Source: Sphaerisporangium viridialbum (GTDB taxonomy: Bacteria > Actinomycetota > Actinomycetes > Streptosporangiales > Streptosporangiaceae). From it: a stretch of 64,000 bases of DNA. Under the pieces are notes generated by a model. It was not told the DNA's origin. It worked only from the letters and a program-made list of their open reading frames with translations, and did not search any database. Below are positions 48,317 through 56,723 of this stretch, piece by piece. The translations under genes and the position numbers were made by a program. The number at the start of each line of letters is the position of its first letter. Positions within the stretch are counted from its first letter, which is position 1. Where the stretch lies: positions 3,658,001 through 3,722,000 of the forward strand of contig NZ_CP187232.1 in NCBI RefSeq assembly GCF_049674955.1, in the 5' to 3' direction.

Positions 48317-48630
48317 GCGTTATAGGGGCTTTGCGCTGAAGCCGTCAGGTCATTCGACCTCGTCGGCCTTGCGCGATCTCCGGAGCTCAGCGGGTGCGCG
48401 CCCTTCTCGGTCGGCGCGTCCCGGGGGCTTCGAGGCCTTGCTAGGCTGGAGGTGCCGGGCCACCCCACCACGGGTGGCCTTTGTCGCGTAAGGCGCCTAT
48501 GCGCGGGCAGCGACAGAGTGAAACGGGCCTGTGCCCCGCGGCCGGATGGACCGTCCCCTCCGCACATGGTCGGCGCAATGAGCGAACGCGGATCACAGTG
48601 GACGCGGTGAGCGAGCAACGAAGGATAGAA
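48317..48630. other. leader region before the Arg/Gly-rich repeat protein gene
   Basis: 314 bases without a recognisable gene. An 8-bp GC stem (48458-48465 with 48472-48479) followed by TTT looks like an intrinsic terminator or attenuator. It lies about 150 bases before the start of the next gene. No confident promoter pair was found. Confidence 0.5.
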
Positions 48631-51600
48631 GTGAACAGAGATAACGGACGTGAGGACTCAGGCCGTCCCGAAGACGGTGGAAACCGCTCGGGCGGGGGTT
48701 CCGGAGGGTTCCGCAGTGACCGCTCCGAGGGAGCGAGGGGCGGGCGCCCGGCTGATGGCGACCGCGCCGGAGCCCGTAGTGAGGGACGCCCCGGCGACGG
48801 CCCGCGCTATGGCGAGCGGCGTGAGGGCCGTCCCGCCGGCCCGTATGGGTCCCGCGATCGTGACTCTCGTGGCGGACGTCCGTTCCAGCGCGACAACCGT
48901 GGTGACCGCCCGTTCAGCCGCGAAGGTGGCGGTGGCTCGAGCAGCGGCAGGCCGTCCGACCGTGGCGACCGCCCAGGTCGCTCCTTCAACCGCGACGACC
49001 GCGGAAACTCTGGCTTCAACCGCGACGACCGTGGAGGCTCCGGGTACAACCGCGACGACCGTGGAGGCTCCGGGTACAACCGCGATAATCGCGGGGGTTC
49101 CGGCTTTAACCGCGATGACCGCGGCGGGTCCGGTGGCGAGCGTTCCTACGGCCGTGGTGACCGTGACCGCGCGCCTGGTGGCGGAGGCTCGTACGCCCCG
49201 CGCGGTGGTGACCGTCCTTATCGTGAGGGTGGCCGGCCGGATTCCCGTCCCGGGGAGCGGCGCGAAGGCGGCGGCTCCGCCGGCTGGCGTGACCGTGACG
49301 ACCGTGGCGGGCGCCCCTCCGGCTCCGGTGAGCGTGGAGGCCGCCCGTTCCAGCGCGACGATCGCGGAGGTTCCGCTCCGCGATCCTTCAGCCGTGAAGG
49401 TGGCGGCGGTCCCGGTGCGCGCCCGTACAACCGTGATGATCGGGGCGAGCGCGAGAGCCGTCCTCCTTACCGCGACAATCGCGGAGGCTCTGGTGACCGT
49501 TCCTTCGGTCGCGAGGGTCGTGACGACCGTGCCGGCGGGCGCCCTCCGTTCAACCGTGACGACCGGCCCGGCGGCGGGCGTCCGTTCACCCGCGACGACC
49601 GGGGGGGCTCGGGGGAGGGCCGTCCCGTCACCCGCGACGACCGCGGGGGCTCGGGGGAGGGCCGTCCCGCCGGTTCCTCCGGAGGGCGTGACCGCGATGA
49701 CCGCGGCGGCCGTCCGTACAACCGGGACGACCGCGCCGACCGTGGTGCCCGGCCGTTCAATCGGGACGACCGTGGTGGCCGTCCGTTCAACCGTGAGGGT
49801 GGCGGTGGCCGTCCGTTCAACCGTGAGGCCGGCGGCGGTCGCCCGTTCCATCGTGATGACCGTGGTGGTCGTTCCTTCGATCGTGACGACCGCGGGGGTC
49901 GTCCCGCCCAGCGGGACGATCGTGGCGCTTCGGGGTCGCGCCCGTTCAGCCGTGAAGGTCGGGACGACCGTGGAGCGGCCGGGAGCCGTCCCCCCTACGG
50001 CGAGGGCCGCGAGAGCCGTCCGTTCAACCGCGATGACCGTGGTGGCCGTCCGTTCAACCGTGAGGGTGGCGGTGGCCGTCCGTTCAACCGTGAGGGTGGC
50101 GGTGGCCGTCCGTTCCATCGTGATGACCGTGGTGGTCGTTCCTTCGATCGTGACGACCGCGGGGGTCGTCCCGCCCAGCGGGATGACCGTGGCGCTTCTG
50201 GACCGCGTCCGTTCAGCCGGGAGGGCCGTGACGAGCGGGGTTCCCGCGAAGGCCGTCCCTCCGGCGGCGACCACGGCCGGGCGTACGGGCACCGTGACAG
50301 GGATGGATACGCTTCCCGCGATCAGGGGGGTGGCGCCCCGCACTCCGACAGCGGCGGTACGCGCGCGCGGTACGGTCGCGAGCGCGGGGACGCCGAGCGT
50401 GCCCCTCGCGAGGAGCGCCCCGCGATGCCGGAGCTGGCAGCGGACATCACGCCCGAGGAGCTCGAGAAGGACGTCCGGGACGAACTGCGCTCCCTCCCGA
50501 ACGACCTCGCGAGTCTGATCGCCTGCCACCTCGTGGCGGCCGAGCGTGCCCTGGGTGAGGAGGACGCGGCGCTCGCCTACGAGCACGCCAAGGTCGCCCG
50601 GCGGTTCGCCGCGCGCATCGGAGTCGTCCGCGAGGCCGTCGGCCTGGCCGCGTACCGGGCGGGGCACTACGCCGAGGCACTCAGCGACCTGCGGGCCGCG
50701 CGCAGGATGACCGGGTCGGATGAGTTCCTGCCCATCATGGCCGACTGCGAGCGCGGCCTCGGGCGTCCGGAGCGGGCGCTCGACCTGGTGCGTTCGCGCG
50801 AGGCCGAGCGGCTTGACCGGGCGGGCCGCATCGAGCTGGCCATCGTCGAGTCGGGCGCCCGGCGCGATCTCGGGCAGCACGACGCCGCGGTGATCACGCT
50901 GCAGCGGGTGCCGGAGCTGCGCAACCAGGAGCCGCACCCGTGGTCGGCTCGCCTGGCGTACGCCTACGCCGACGCGCTGGCGGAGGCTGGGCACGAAGGC
51001 GCGGCCACCGACTGGTTCGAGCGCGCCATGATGTTCGACGAGGGCGGCGAGACCGAGGCGGCCGAGCGCTACGCGGAGCTCACCGGTGCGGTCATCGAGG
51101 ACCTCGAGGACGAGGACGACGAGAACGTCGCCTCCGACCTGGACGAGAACGAGGACGTCGCCTCTGACCTGGACGAGGACGTCGCCTTTGATTTGGACGA
51201 GGACGACCGTGACGCGGAAGCGACGGACGCGGGGGCCCGGCAGCGCGGTGAGAAGCCCGCGGCCGACGCCGCTGGCCTGGCCGACGAGGACTCCGAAGAT
51301 GACTCCGTAGCCGACGATCTGGAGCTGGTCGGTGCGGAGCCGGCGGCCCATGGTCCCGAGTCGGCCCGCGAGGAGCCGGGTACGGCGGCTGACGAGCCGG
51401 GCACGGCGGTATCGGACAAGGGGAACAAGGCGGGCGAGCCCGACGCGGTCGGCGGCGATCTCCTCGACAGCCCGGAGGCGGAGCCGGTGGAGGTCCCGGA
51501 CGACTCCCTCGAGCGGTCGGTCATCGACGGGGCCGGGGTGGTCCCCGGCGAGCCCGAGACCGATCCGGCGGTACGTGACGCTGCCGCCGGCACCTCTGCG

Positions 51601-51780
51601 GCGGAGGCGGCGAAGCCCGAGCTGAAGACCACGCGACTGGAGGTCGGGATGGCCCCGGCGTTCATCGAGCCGGACTTCGGTGTTTCGGCGGGGGCGGTTC
51701 CTGGGGATGTTCTCGACGACGACGACGACGACGACGAGGACGACGCCGACGGCGAGCAGCCGGGCAGCCGCAAAGCCTGA
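48631..51780 (+). CDS. large protein with Arg/Gly/Asp repeats, TPR-like domain and acidic tail
   Basis: 1049 residues from a GTG with AAGGA four to five bases upstream; GTG at 48607 is an alternative. Three parts are visible. Residues 1-598 are low-complexity, built from imperfect repeats of the type NRDDRGG, RPFNREGGGG and RSFDRDDRGG, rich in Arg, Gly and Asp with spaced Phe/Tyr and almost no Leu, Ile or Val, so almost certainly disordered. Residues 599 to about 820 form paired helices of TPR type (LACHLV-like, AERALGEEDAALAYEHAKVARRF, AYRAGHYAEALSDLRAARR). The tail (about 823-1049) is strongly acidic with a run of seven Asp near the end. RGG-like regions often bind RNA; that role is inference. 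Two long overlapping frames are by-products of the repeats. Confidence 0.85.
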   Translation: MNRDNGREDSGRPEDGGNRSGGGSGGFRSDRSEGARGGRPADGDRAGARSEGRPGDGPRYGERREGRPAGPYGSRDRDSRGGRPFQRDNRGDRPFSREGGGGSSSGRPSDRGDRPGRSFNRDDRGNSGFNRDDRGGSGYNRDDRGGSGYNRDNRGGSGFNRDDRGGSGGERSYGRGDRDRAPGGGGSYAPRGGDRPYREGGRPDSRPGERREGGGSAGWRDRDDRGGRPSGSGERGGRPFQRDDRGGSAPRSFSREGGGGPGARPYNRDDRGERESRPPYRDNRGGSGDRSFGREGRDDRAGGRPPFNRDDRPGGGRPFTRDDRGGSGEGRPVTRDDRGGSGEGRPAGSSGGRDRDDRGGRPYNRDDRADRGARPFNRDDRGGRPFNREGGGGRPFNREAGGGRPFHRDDRGGRSFDRDDRGGRPAQRDDRGASGSRPFSREGRDDRGAAGSRPPYGEGRESRPFNRDDRGGRPFNREGGGGRPFNREGGGGRPFHRDDRGGRSFDRDDRGGRPAQRDDRGASGPRPFSREGRDERGSREGRPSGGDHGRAYGHRDRDGYASRDQGGGAPHSDSGGTRARYGRERGDAERAPREERPAMPELAADITPEELEKDVRDELRSLPNDLASLIACHLVAAERALGEEDAALAYEHAKVARRFAARIGVVREAVGLAAYRAGHYAEALSDLRAARRMTGSDEFLPIMADCERGLGRPERALDLVRSREAERLDRAGRIELAIVESGARRDLGQHDAAVITLQRVPELRNQEPHPWSARLAYAYADALAEAGHEGAATDWFERAMMFDEGGETEAAERYAELTGAVIEDLEDEDDENVASDLDENEDVASDLDEDVAFDLDEDDRDAEATDAGARQRGEKPAADAAGLADEDSEDDSVADDLELVGAEPAAHGPESAREEPGTAADEPGTAVSDKGNKAGEPDAVGGDLLDSPEAEPVEVPDDSLERSVIDGAGVVPGEPETDPAVRDAAAGTSAAEAAKPELKTTRLEVGMAPAFIEPDFGVSAGAVPGDVLDDDDDDDEDDADGEQPGSRKA
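49768..50232 (+). repeat. near-identical 198-base direct repeat within the repeat protein gene
   Basis: The stretch at about 49768-49965 recurs at 50035-50232 with an offset of 267 bases (89 codons), in frame and almost identical. Shorter 18-30 base repeats of the same motif fill the rest of 48850-50240. Recombination between copies would change protein length in frame. Confidence 0.85.
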
Positions 51781-51906
51781 AGCGTGAGCTGACGAGGGGT
51801 GGTGGGCGCCGCCATACGTGAAGGCGTGCGGCGCCCGCCACCCATCGTTCCCACGCCGGGGTGATCCTATGCACGCTCGTACGGATTCGTCCCCCGCGTG
51901 GGCGCT

Positions 51907-52845
51907 CTATGCGCCGTCAGGCTTGGCGTTGCCGAGCCAGTGCATGATCCCCGCCACGTTCGACGGCGCACCGCTGAGCATCTCGAAGCGTTCCGACGTC
52001 TCGTCGTTCTCCGAGGCCAGCGCGGTGTAGCGCTCGCGGGTCTTCTCGCGCACCATCGCCACCGCGTGGTCGAGGTCCATGCCCTCCGAGTGCGCCTGCC
52101 GGGTCAGGTCGACCCAGACGCGGAGCTCGTCGGCTGAGCGTTCGAGAGTCGTGACGACGTCGGCGACGGGCCCATAGTGGCTGAACAGCAGCCGCTGGGG
52201 ACCGAGAGCGCCGAACAGGGCCACGGAGTCGAGGGCCGTCTGGAGGTCGAAGTCCGGCGGCGGGGTCGCGGGACGCAGGTCGCCGGTCTCCGGGAGGTAC
52301 ACCCCGGCCGCGTCCCCCACATAGAGGTCACCGGTGGCCGAGTCGAGCAGGCCGACGTGGTGCTTGGCGTGGCCCGGGGAGTAGTGGCTGGAGAGCATGC
52401 GGCCGCCGCCGAGGTCGACCGAGCCGGTGTCGCCCAGTGCACGGATGCGCGCCGCCTCGGTCGGGGTCAGCGAACCGAACAGGGTGTCCAGCTTGTCGCC
52501 CCACACCATGCGCGCGCTGGCCATGAGGCGTGCGGGGTCGGCGAGGTGCCGCGCGCCCTTCTCGTGCACCACGATCTCCGCGGACGGGTAGAGGCCGGCG
52601 ATGTCGCCGACGCCTCCGGCGTGGTCCAGGTGGATGTGCGTGACCACCACCGTGGCCAGATCATCGGGGCCGACCCCCAGCGAGGTGAGAGCGTCGCGGA
52701 CGATCGGAGCGGACGTGGAGGTGCCCGTCTCGACGAGACAGGGCCGGTCACCGAGGATCAGGTAGCCCGCGGTGATCCCGGAGTAGCCGGCCATCCGCGT
52801 GTCGATCTCGTAGACGTCGCCGCCGAGCGGTGTGACGTTGTCCAC
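51907..52845 (-). CDS. MBL-fold metallo-hydrolase
   Basis: 312 residues. THIHLDHAGGVGD at 69-81 is the metallo-beta-lactamase zinc motif; further His ligands lie in SSHYSPGHAKHHVG and LFSHYGPV, with an Asp in LYVGDAAGVY. The C-terminal 80 residues are helical (ELRVWVDLTRQAHSEGMDLDHAVAMV), as in the larger DUF-type MBL hydrolases. Cytoplasmic; substrate unknown. The GTG start has GGGAG about 6 bases upstream. Divergent from the HTH gene. Confidence 0.88.
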   Translation of the reverse strand: MDNVTPLGGDVYEIDTRMAGYSGITAGYLILGDRPCLVETGTSTSAPIVRDALTSLGVGPDDLATVVVTHIHLDHAGGVGDIAGLYPSAEIVVHEKGARHLADPARLMASARMVWGDKLDTLFGSLTPTEAARIRALGDTGSVDLGGGRMLSSHYSPGHAKHHVGLLDSATGDLYVGDAAGVYLPETGDLRPATPPPDFDLQTALDSVALFGALGPQRLLFSHYGPVADVVTTLERSADELRVWVDLTRQAHSEGMDLDHAVAMVREKTRERYTALASENDETSERFEMLSGAPSNVAGIMHWLGNAKPDGA

Positions 52846-52989
52846 AGGTCACTCCCTTGCTGCGTGGGTTCGAACCCGTTCCCTGAGCTCGAACCGTCTT
52901 CGCTGACGAGCGTAAGGCACCGGCGCCCGTATCGGCCGGTGCCGATCTACCCGGTGCCAGGAAGCGGGTGTATTTGCCGTCAGGCCATC

Positions 52990-53018
52990 TTGACGTCAGG
53001 GTGGCTTGACGAAATACT
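52990..53018 (+). promoter_or_regulatory. promoter of a leaderless HTH gene
   Basis: TTGACG, 17-base spacer, AATACT. The ATG at 53025 is only 7 bases after the -10 box, so the transcript would start at or next to the start codon. No ribosome binding site exists upstream, in agreement with leaderless translation. Confidence 0.65.
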
Positions 53019-53024
53019 CGAACC

Positions 53025-53471
53025 ATGTCTGATCCCGACAAGCTTGAGCACCGATTCACACTGCTGACCGCGGTCGCGCGCTATGACGCGCTGCGTGCGC
53101 GTGACGCACTGGCGTCGCCGGCCGATGAGGACGACCTGGCACTCGCACCCGACCCCGGCGCGCAGCCCCTGACACGGGCCGAGGCGCTGGAGCTTCTGGC
53201 GCTGGGTGAGGTGATCGCGCGGAAGGCGGGCTACGGACGCCAGCTCTCCGTACGCTCCGCCCGCCAGGCCGGAGCTTCGTGGTCGCAGATCGGCGCCGCC
53301 CTTGGCACCAGCAAGCAGGCGGCCTGGGAGGCCCACAGCCGATGGATCGACGAACAGTCCAAGGAGCACCGGGATGACGGCTTCTGGGGCTGGGATGAGA
53401 GCGAACTGGCGGCCGCGCGCAGGCTCGTAGGCCACCCCGGCACAGACCCCGAAGGCGAGGACGCGGGATGA
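53025..53471 (+). CDS. small helix-turn-helix protein, probably leaderless mRNA
   Basis: 148 residues. An Ala/Leu-rich helical N-terminus is followed by a recognisable HTH at about 85-110 (RQAGASWSQIGAALGTSKQAAWEAH) and a charged tail (SKEHRDDGFWGWDESEL). Such proteins are often filed as regulators, but no DNA target is known. It overlaps the epoxide hydrolase gene by 4 bases (ATGA), so it may control that gene or be cotranscribed with it. Confidence 0.8.
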   Translation: MSDPDKLEHRFTLLTAVARYDALRARDALASPADEDDLALAPDPGAQPLTRAEALELLALGEVIARKAGYGRQLSVRSARQAGASWSQIGAALGTSKQAAWEAHSRWIDEQSKEHRDDGFWGWDESELAAARRLVGHPGTDPEGEDAG

Positions 53472-54631
53472 GCGAGCGCGCCGGGACGGCCGTCCGCCCG
53501 TTCGTCCTCGACATCCCGCAGGACGACCTGGACGACCTGGCCGGCCGCCTCGCCGCGACCAGATGGCCGGATGAGCCGGCCGGTGCCGGCTGGTCCCAGG
53601 GCGTGCCGGTGACCTATCTCAAGGAGCTGGCCGCCTACTGGCGCACCGGCTACGACTGGCGGGAGCACGAGGCGCATCTCAACCGGTTCCCGCAGTTCAC
53701 GACCACGATCGACAACGCCAAAGTCCACTTCCTGCACGTCCCTTCCACCCAGGCGGACGCGCTGCCACTGCTGATCACCCATGGCTGGCCGGGGTCCGTC
53801 GTGGAGTTCCTCGACGTCATCGGGCCCCTGACCGACCCCCTGGCTCACGGTGGCGACCCGGCCGACGCCTTCCACCTGGTGATCCCCTCCATCCCGGGAT
53901 TCGGACTGTCCGGGCCGACCCGGGAAGGGGGCTGGGATGTGCACCGGGTCGCCAGGGCCTGGGCCGAGCTGATGCGGCGCCTCGGTTACGACCGTTACGG
54001 CGCGCAAGGCGGCGACTGGGGCCACGCGATCACCCGGGAGCTGGCCGCCATCGACACCGGTCATGTCGTAGGAGTCCACCTCAACACCCTGCTGACGCCG
54101 CCTCCCAGTGACCCTGCCGAGGCCGCTGGGCTCACCGATGACGACAGGGCACGGCTCGACCGGCTGGTCAGTGCCGAACCTGAGATGTCGGGCTACGCGA
54201 AGATCCAGGGCACCCGGCCGCAGACGCTGGCCTACGCGCTCACCGACTCCCCGGTGGGCCAGCTCGCCTGGGTCGTCGAGAAGTTCAAGGAGTGGACCGA
54301 CCGCGCCGACGTGCCGGAGGACGCCGTCTCCCGCGACCGGCTCCTGACCAATGTGATGCTCTACTGGCTCACCGCGACCGCCGGGTCGTCGGCCCGCCAC
54401 TACTGGGAGGCCTTCCACCCCGCAAGGCCTCCGCGCGCCGAGCCGCTGGCGACGCCCACCGGGGTGGCGGTCTTCGCCGCCGACCTGGCCCGCCCTGTCC
54501 GGCGGCTCGCCGAGCGCGGCCACAATATCGTCCACTGGTCGGAGTTCGACCGAGGCGGCCACTTCGCGGCGATGGAAGAGCCCGATCTGTTCACCGCCGA
54601 TGTGCGCGCGTTCTTCCGCCGGTTCCGCTGA
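53468..54631 (+). CDS. epoxide hydrolase (EHN-type alpha/beta hydrolase)
   Basis: 387 residues. The N-terminal EHN domain (RPFVLDIPQDDLDDLAGRLAATRWPDE, about 10-120) anchors the fold of microsomal-type epoxide hydrolases. The oxyanion motif HGWPGS is at 105-110, and the nucleophilic Asp at about 183 in GAQGGDWGHAI. The general-base His is in DRGGHFAAMEEPDL near the end. It opens an epoxide to a diol with water. Substrate unknown. Cotranscription with the HTH gene is likely. Confidence 0.92.
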   Translation: MSERAGTAVRPFVLDIPQDDLDDLAGRLAATRWPDEPAGAGWSQGVPVTYLKELAAYWRTGYDWREHEAHLNRFPQFTTTIDNAKVHFLHVPSTQADALPLLITHGWPGSVVEFLDVIGPLTDPLAHGGDPADAFHLVIPSIPGFGLSGPTREGGWDVHRVARAWAELMRRLGYDRYGAQGGDWGHAITRELAAIDTGHVVGVHLNTLLTPPPSDPAEAAGLTDDDRARLDRLVSAEPEMSGYAKIQGTRPQTLAYALTDSPVGQLAWVVEKFKEWTDRADVPEDAVSRDRLLTNVMLYWLTATAGSSARHYWEAFHPARPPRAEPLATPTGVAVFAADLARPVRRLAERGHNIVHWSEFDRGGHFAAMEEPDLFTADVRAFFRRFR

Positions 54632-54751
54632 CGGGCTCCGTCGCGAGCCCGCTGTCCACAGAACGGCGCTCGGGTCTTTGGGGGGCCGGGGCGCCGTCTG
54701 AGGATGGTCCCGTTCACAGAGCTGGACGCACGAACCCGGAGGGGGATCGAC

Positions 54752-55399
54752 ATGCACCGCAACGAGGTGACGCTGGTCGGGCGGTTGTCCAGGGCGCCGA
54801 GGGGCAAGGAGCTGCCGAGCGGCGACCTGATGACGATGTGGGGCCTTGCGGTGCGCCGGCCGCCCGGCCACGCGAGCGGCAAGAAGGCCGACGGCATCGC
54901 CTGCGTCACGTTCGATCCGGAGATAAGCGCACGCGTGGCCGAGTGGCGGGTCGACGACGTGGTCAGCGTCGAGGGCACGCTGCACCAGCGATACCGGGGC
55001 GGATCAAGCGGAGGCACCAGCACCTACGAGGTCGAGGTGCACCGGGCCGCCAGGCTTGAGTCGCGGCGCCCGTCCAGGCTTGAGTCGCGCCGGTTCCAGG
55101 GCGGCGACAAGCCAGCCGGGCAGCCTGAAGAGGCCGCCGGACCACTCGAAAGAGGGCCCGAGCGGTCCGATATCGCCTCAGACCAGCTCGCGACCGCTCC
55201 AGACCTTCTCGTCCCAGACCTGTGCGTCCCAGCCCAGCTCGTCTCAGGCCAGCTCGTGCCAGGCCGGCTCGTCCCAGATCAGCTCGCGCCAGGTTCGCCC
55301 GGGCCCGAGCGCTTGGAACGCCAGGGCTCCGTGGCGGGCGGGTCAGCCGGTCGCGAAGGTGCGGAGGATCAGGCCGGTGCGGGGCTTGGGGCCGAATGA
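54752..55399 (+). CDS. SSB-like OB-fold protein with VPG pentapeptide repeats
   Basis: 215 residues from an ATG with GGAGGGGG six bases upstream. Residues 1-108 match single-stranded-DNA-binding OB folds (RNEVTLVGRLSRAPRGKELPSGD, VDDVVSVEGTLHQRYRGG). The rest differs from normal SSB: residues 152-181 are six copies of a five-residue unit (LLVPD, LCVPA, QLVSG, QLVPG, RLVPD, QLAPG) encoded by 15-base repeats. The acidic DDDIPF tip used to recruit partners is missing. The end overlaps the convergent DUF1015 gene by 57 bases. Probably an accessory paralogue, not the main replication SSB. Confidence 0.75.
   Translation: MHRNEVTLVGRLSRAPRGKELPSGDLMTMWGLAVRRPPGHASGKKADGIACVTFDPEISARVAEWRVDDVVSVEGTLHQRYRGGSSGGTSTYEVEVHRAARLESRRPSRLESRRFQGGDKPAGQPEEAAGPLERGPERSDIASDQLATAPDLLVPDLCVPAQLVSGQLVPGRLVPDQLAPGSPGPERLERQGSVAGGSAGREGAEDQAGAGLGAE
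55205..55294 (+). repeat. six 15-base units encoding pentapeptides
   Basis: Consecutive 15-base units of the type CAG-CTC-GTC-CCA-GGC in the 3' part of the SSB-like gene. They are imperfect but in register and give elastin-like VPG steps in the protein. Confidence 0.8.
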
Positions 55400-56617
55400 G
55401 GTGGACTTGCGGGGCACCCGCTCGCCCTCGGCGGCTATGGCGAGCACGTCCTCGACGTTCAGCGGCCGTACGATCACGGCGGTGCCCGACTCGCGGCGGG
55501 CCATCCTGACGGCGATCGCGGGGTCGTGGTGCACGATGAGCACCGACCGCTCGTCGTCCTGGATGCCCCAGACCTTGGGCAGGAGGAATTCCGACAGCAC
55601 CGAGGTCACCAGCGACTTCCACCTCGCCGATCGCGCCGCGGGCATCGCGTGCTCGACCTGTACGGGGTCCGGGTCGGTCAGCAGGTGGCTCGGCCCGTTC
55701 CCGGCCAGCACGAACGCCGGGCCGGTAGCCGAAGCCAGGGCCTCCAGCGCCTCCTCCACGTGGGCGAAGTCGTGCACCTGCCAGGCGCCCTTGGCACGCG
55801 CCGCCGCCTCCTGCAGGGGAAGTCCGGGGATCACCCGGTGGATCGCCCTGAGGTCGGGTGGGTAGGCCGTCGAGTCGACGAGGAGGGCGAGCCCGAAGTC
55901 CCAGGGGCCAGGTCCGCGTCCCTCGGCGTGGTACTCCCTCTGGAGGGCGAGGTAGGTGGCGTACCGATGGTGGCCGTCGGCGATGAGCGCCTGGCGGCCG
56001 TACAGCTCGGCCGCCACGCCGTCGAGCTCCTCCTGGTCGGTGAGGGCCCACAGGCGGTGGGCGATGCCGTCGTCCGTCAGCACGTCGACCGTGGGGCGCC
56101 GGGTCGTGGTCACGTCGGCGATCAGGCGGGAGGTGAAGCCGCCGTCGCCGTCGTAGAGCAGGAAGATGGGCTCCAGATTGCTCTCGGTCGTCCGCATGAG
56201 CGCGAGACGGTCGGCGACCGTGCCGGGCATGACGTTCTCGTGGGGCAGCACGATGCGCTTGCCGGGGTCGGAGAGGCCAAGGTCTCCGATCAGGCCGCGC
56301 AGCAGGACACCGGGGCCGCTCTGCTCGTACACATAAAGCGCGGGGAGATCATCGGTGTCGAGGACGCCCGAGGCGAGCCATGACAACAGTGTCTCGCGGG
56401 CCTCGGCGTAGCGGTGCTGGTCGGAACCGGGAAGGATCAGCCGCACCACGTTGTTGGGGTGAGCGTCCAGGAGAGTCTGGACGTCTTCCCGCGAGATGAG
56501 GTCGTACGGTGGGGAGGTGACTGCCGCCAGATCGTCGACTGCGAAGCGCACACCGCGGAACGGGCGCAGCACCAGTCCGTCAGGCGACGGCAGTTCAGGA
56601 ATGGCCATACCGGGCAT
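55343..56617 (-). CDS. DUF1015 family protein
   Basis: About 424 residues; an ATG three codons in (56608) is equally possible. The hallmark ALIADGHHRYATYLAL is at the centre, with SPPYDLISREDVQTLL near the N-terminus and KSTSFGPKPRTGLILR at the end. DUF1015 proteins are widespread and uncharacterised, with a conserved His-rich pocket suggesting an enzyme. Longer in-frame starts upstream lack a binding site and overlap the divergent TPR gene. The 3' end overlaps the SSB-like gene. Confidence 0.85.
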   Translation of the reverse strand: MPGMAIPELPSPDGLVLRPFRGVRFAVDDLAAVTSPPYDLISREDVQTLLDAHPNNVVRLILPGSDQHRYAEARETLLSWLASGVLDTDDLPALYVYEQSGPGVLLRGLIGDLGLSDPGKRIVLPHENVMPGTVADRLALMRTTESNLEPIFLLYDGDGGFTSRLIADVTTTRRPTVDVLTDDGIAHRLWALTDQEELDGVAAELYGRQALIADGHHRYATYLALQREYHAEGRGPGPWDFGLALLVDSTAYPPDLRAIHRVIPGLPLQEAAARAKGAWQVHDFAHVEEALEALASATGPAFVLAGNGPSHLLTDPDPVQVEHAMPAARSARWKSLVTSVLSEFLLPKVWGIQDDERSVLIVHHDPAIAVRMARRESGTAVIVRPLNVEDVLAIAAEGERVPRKSTSFGPKPRTGLILRTFATG

Positions 56618-56723
56618 GGTGCCATAAAGGCCTGAGTCGCTTAGAGACAGCCCCGACGTCTTAGCGCTGCCCGGCTCGTCAGGAAGCCGGGATTGACTTG
56701 TCGTCAGAAGGAGGCCTCGAAAC

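Noticed and set aside
48650..50518. 622-residue frame overlapping the repeat protein
   Set aside because: It consists of Val/Thr/Ala-rich low complexity produced by reading the GC-rich repeats one base off. It has no domain and stops where the repeats stop.
48658..51351. 897-residue antisense frame
   Set aside because: Shadow of repeats and of high third-position GC on the other strand; no start signal or family pattern.
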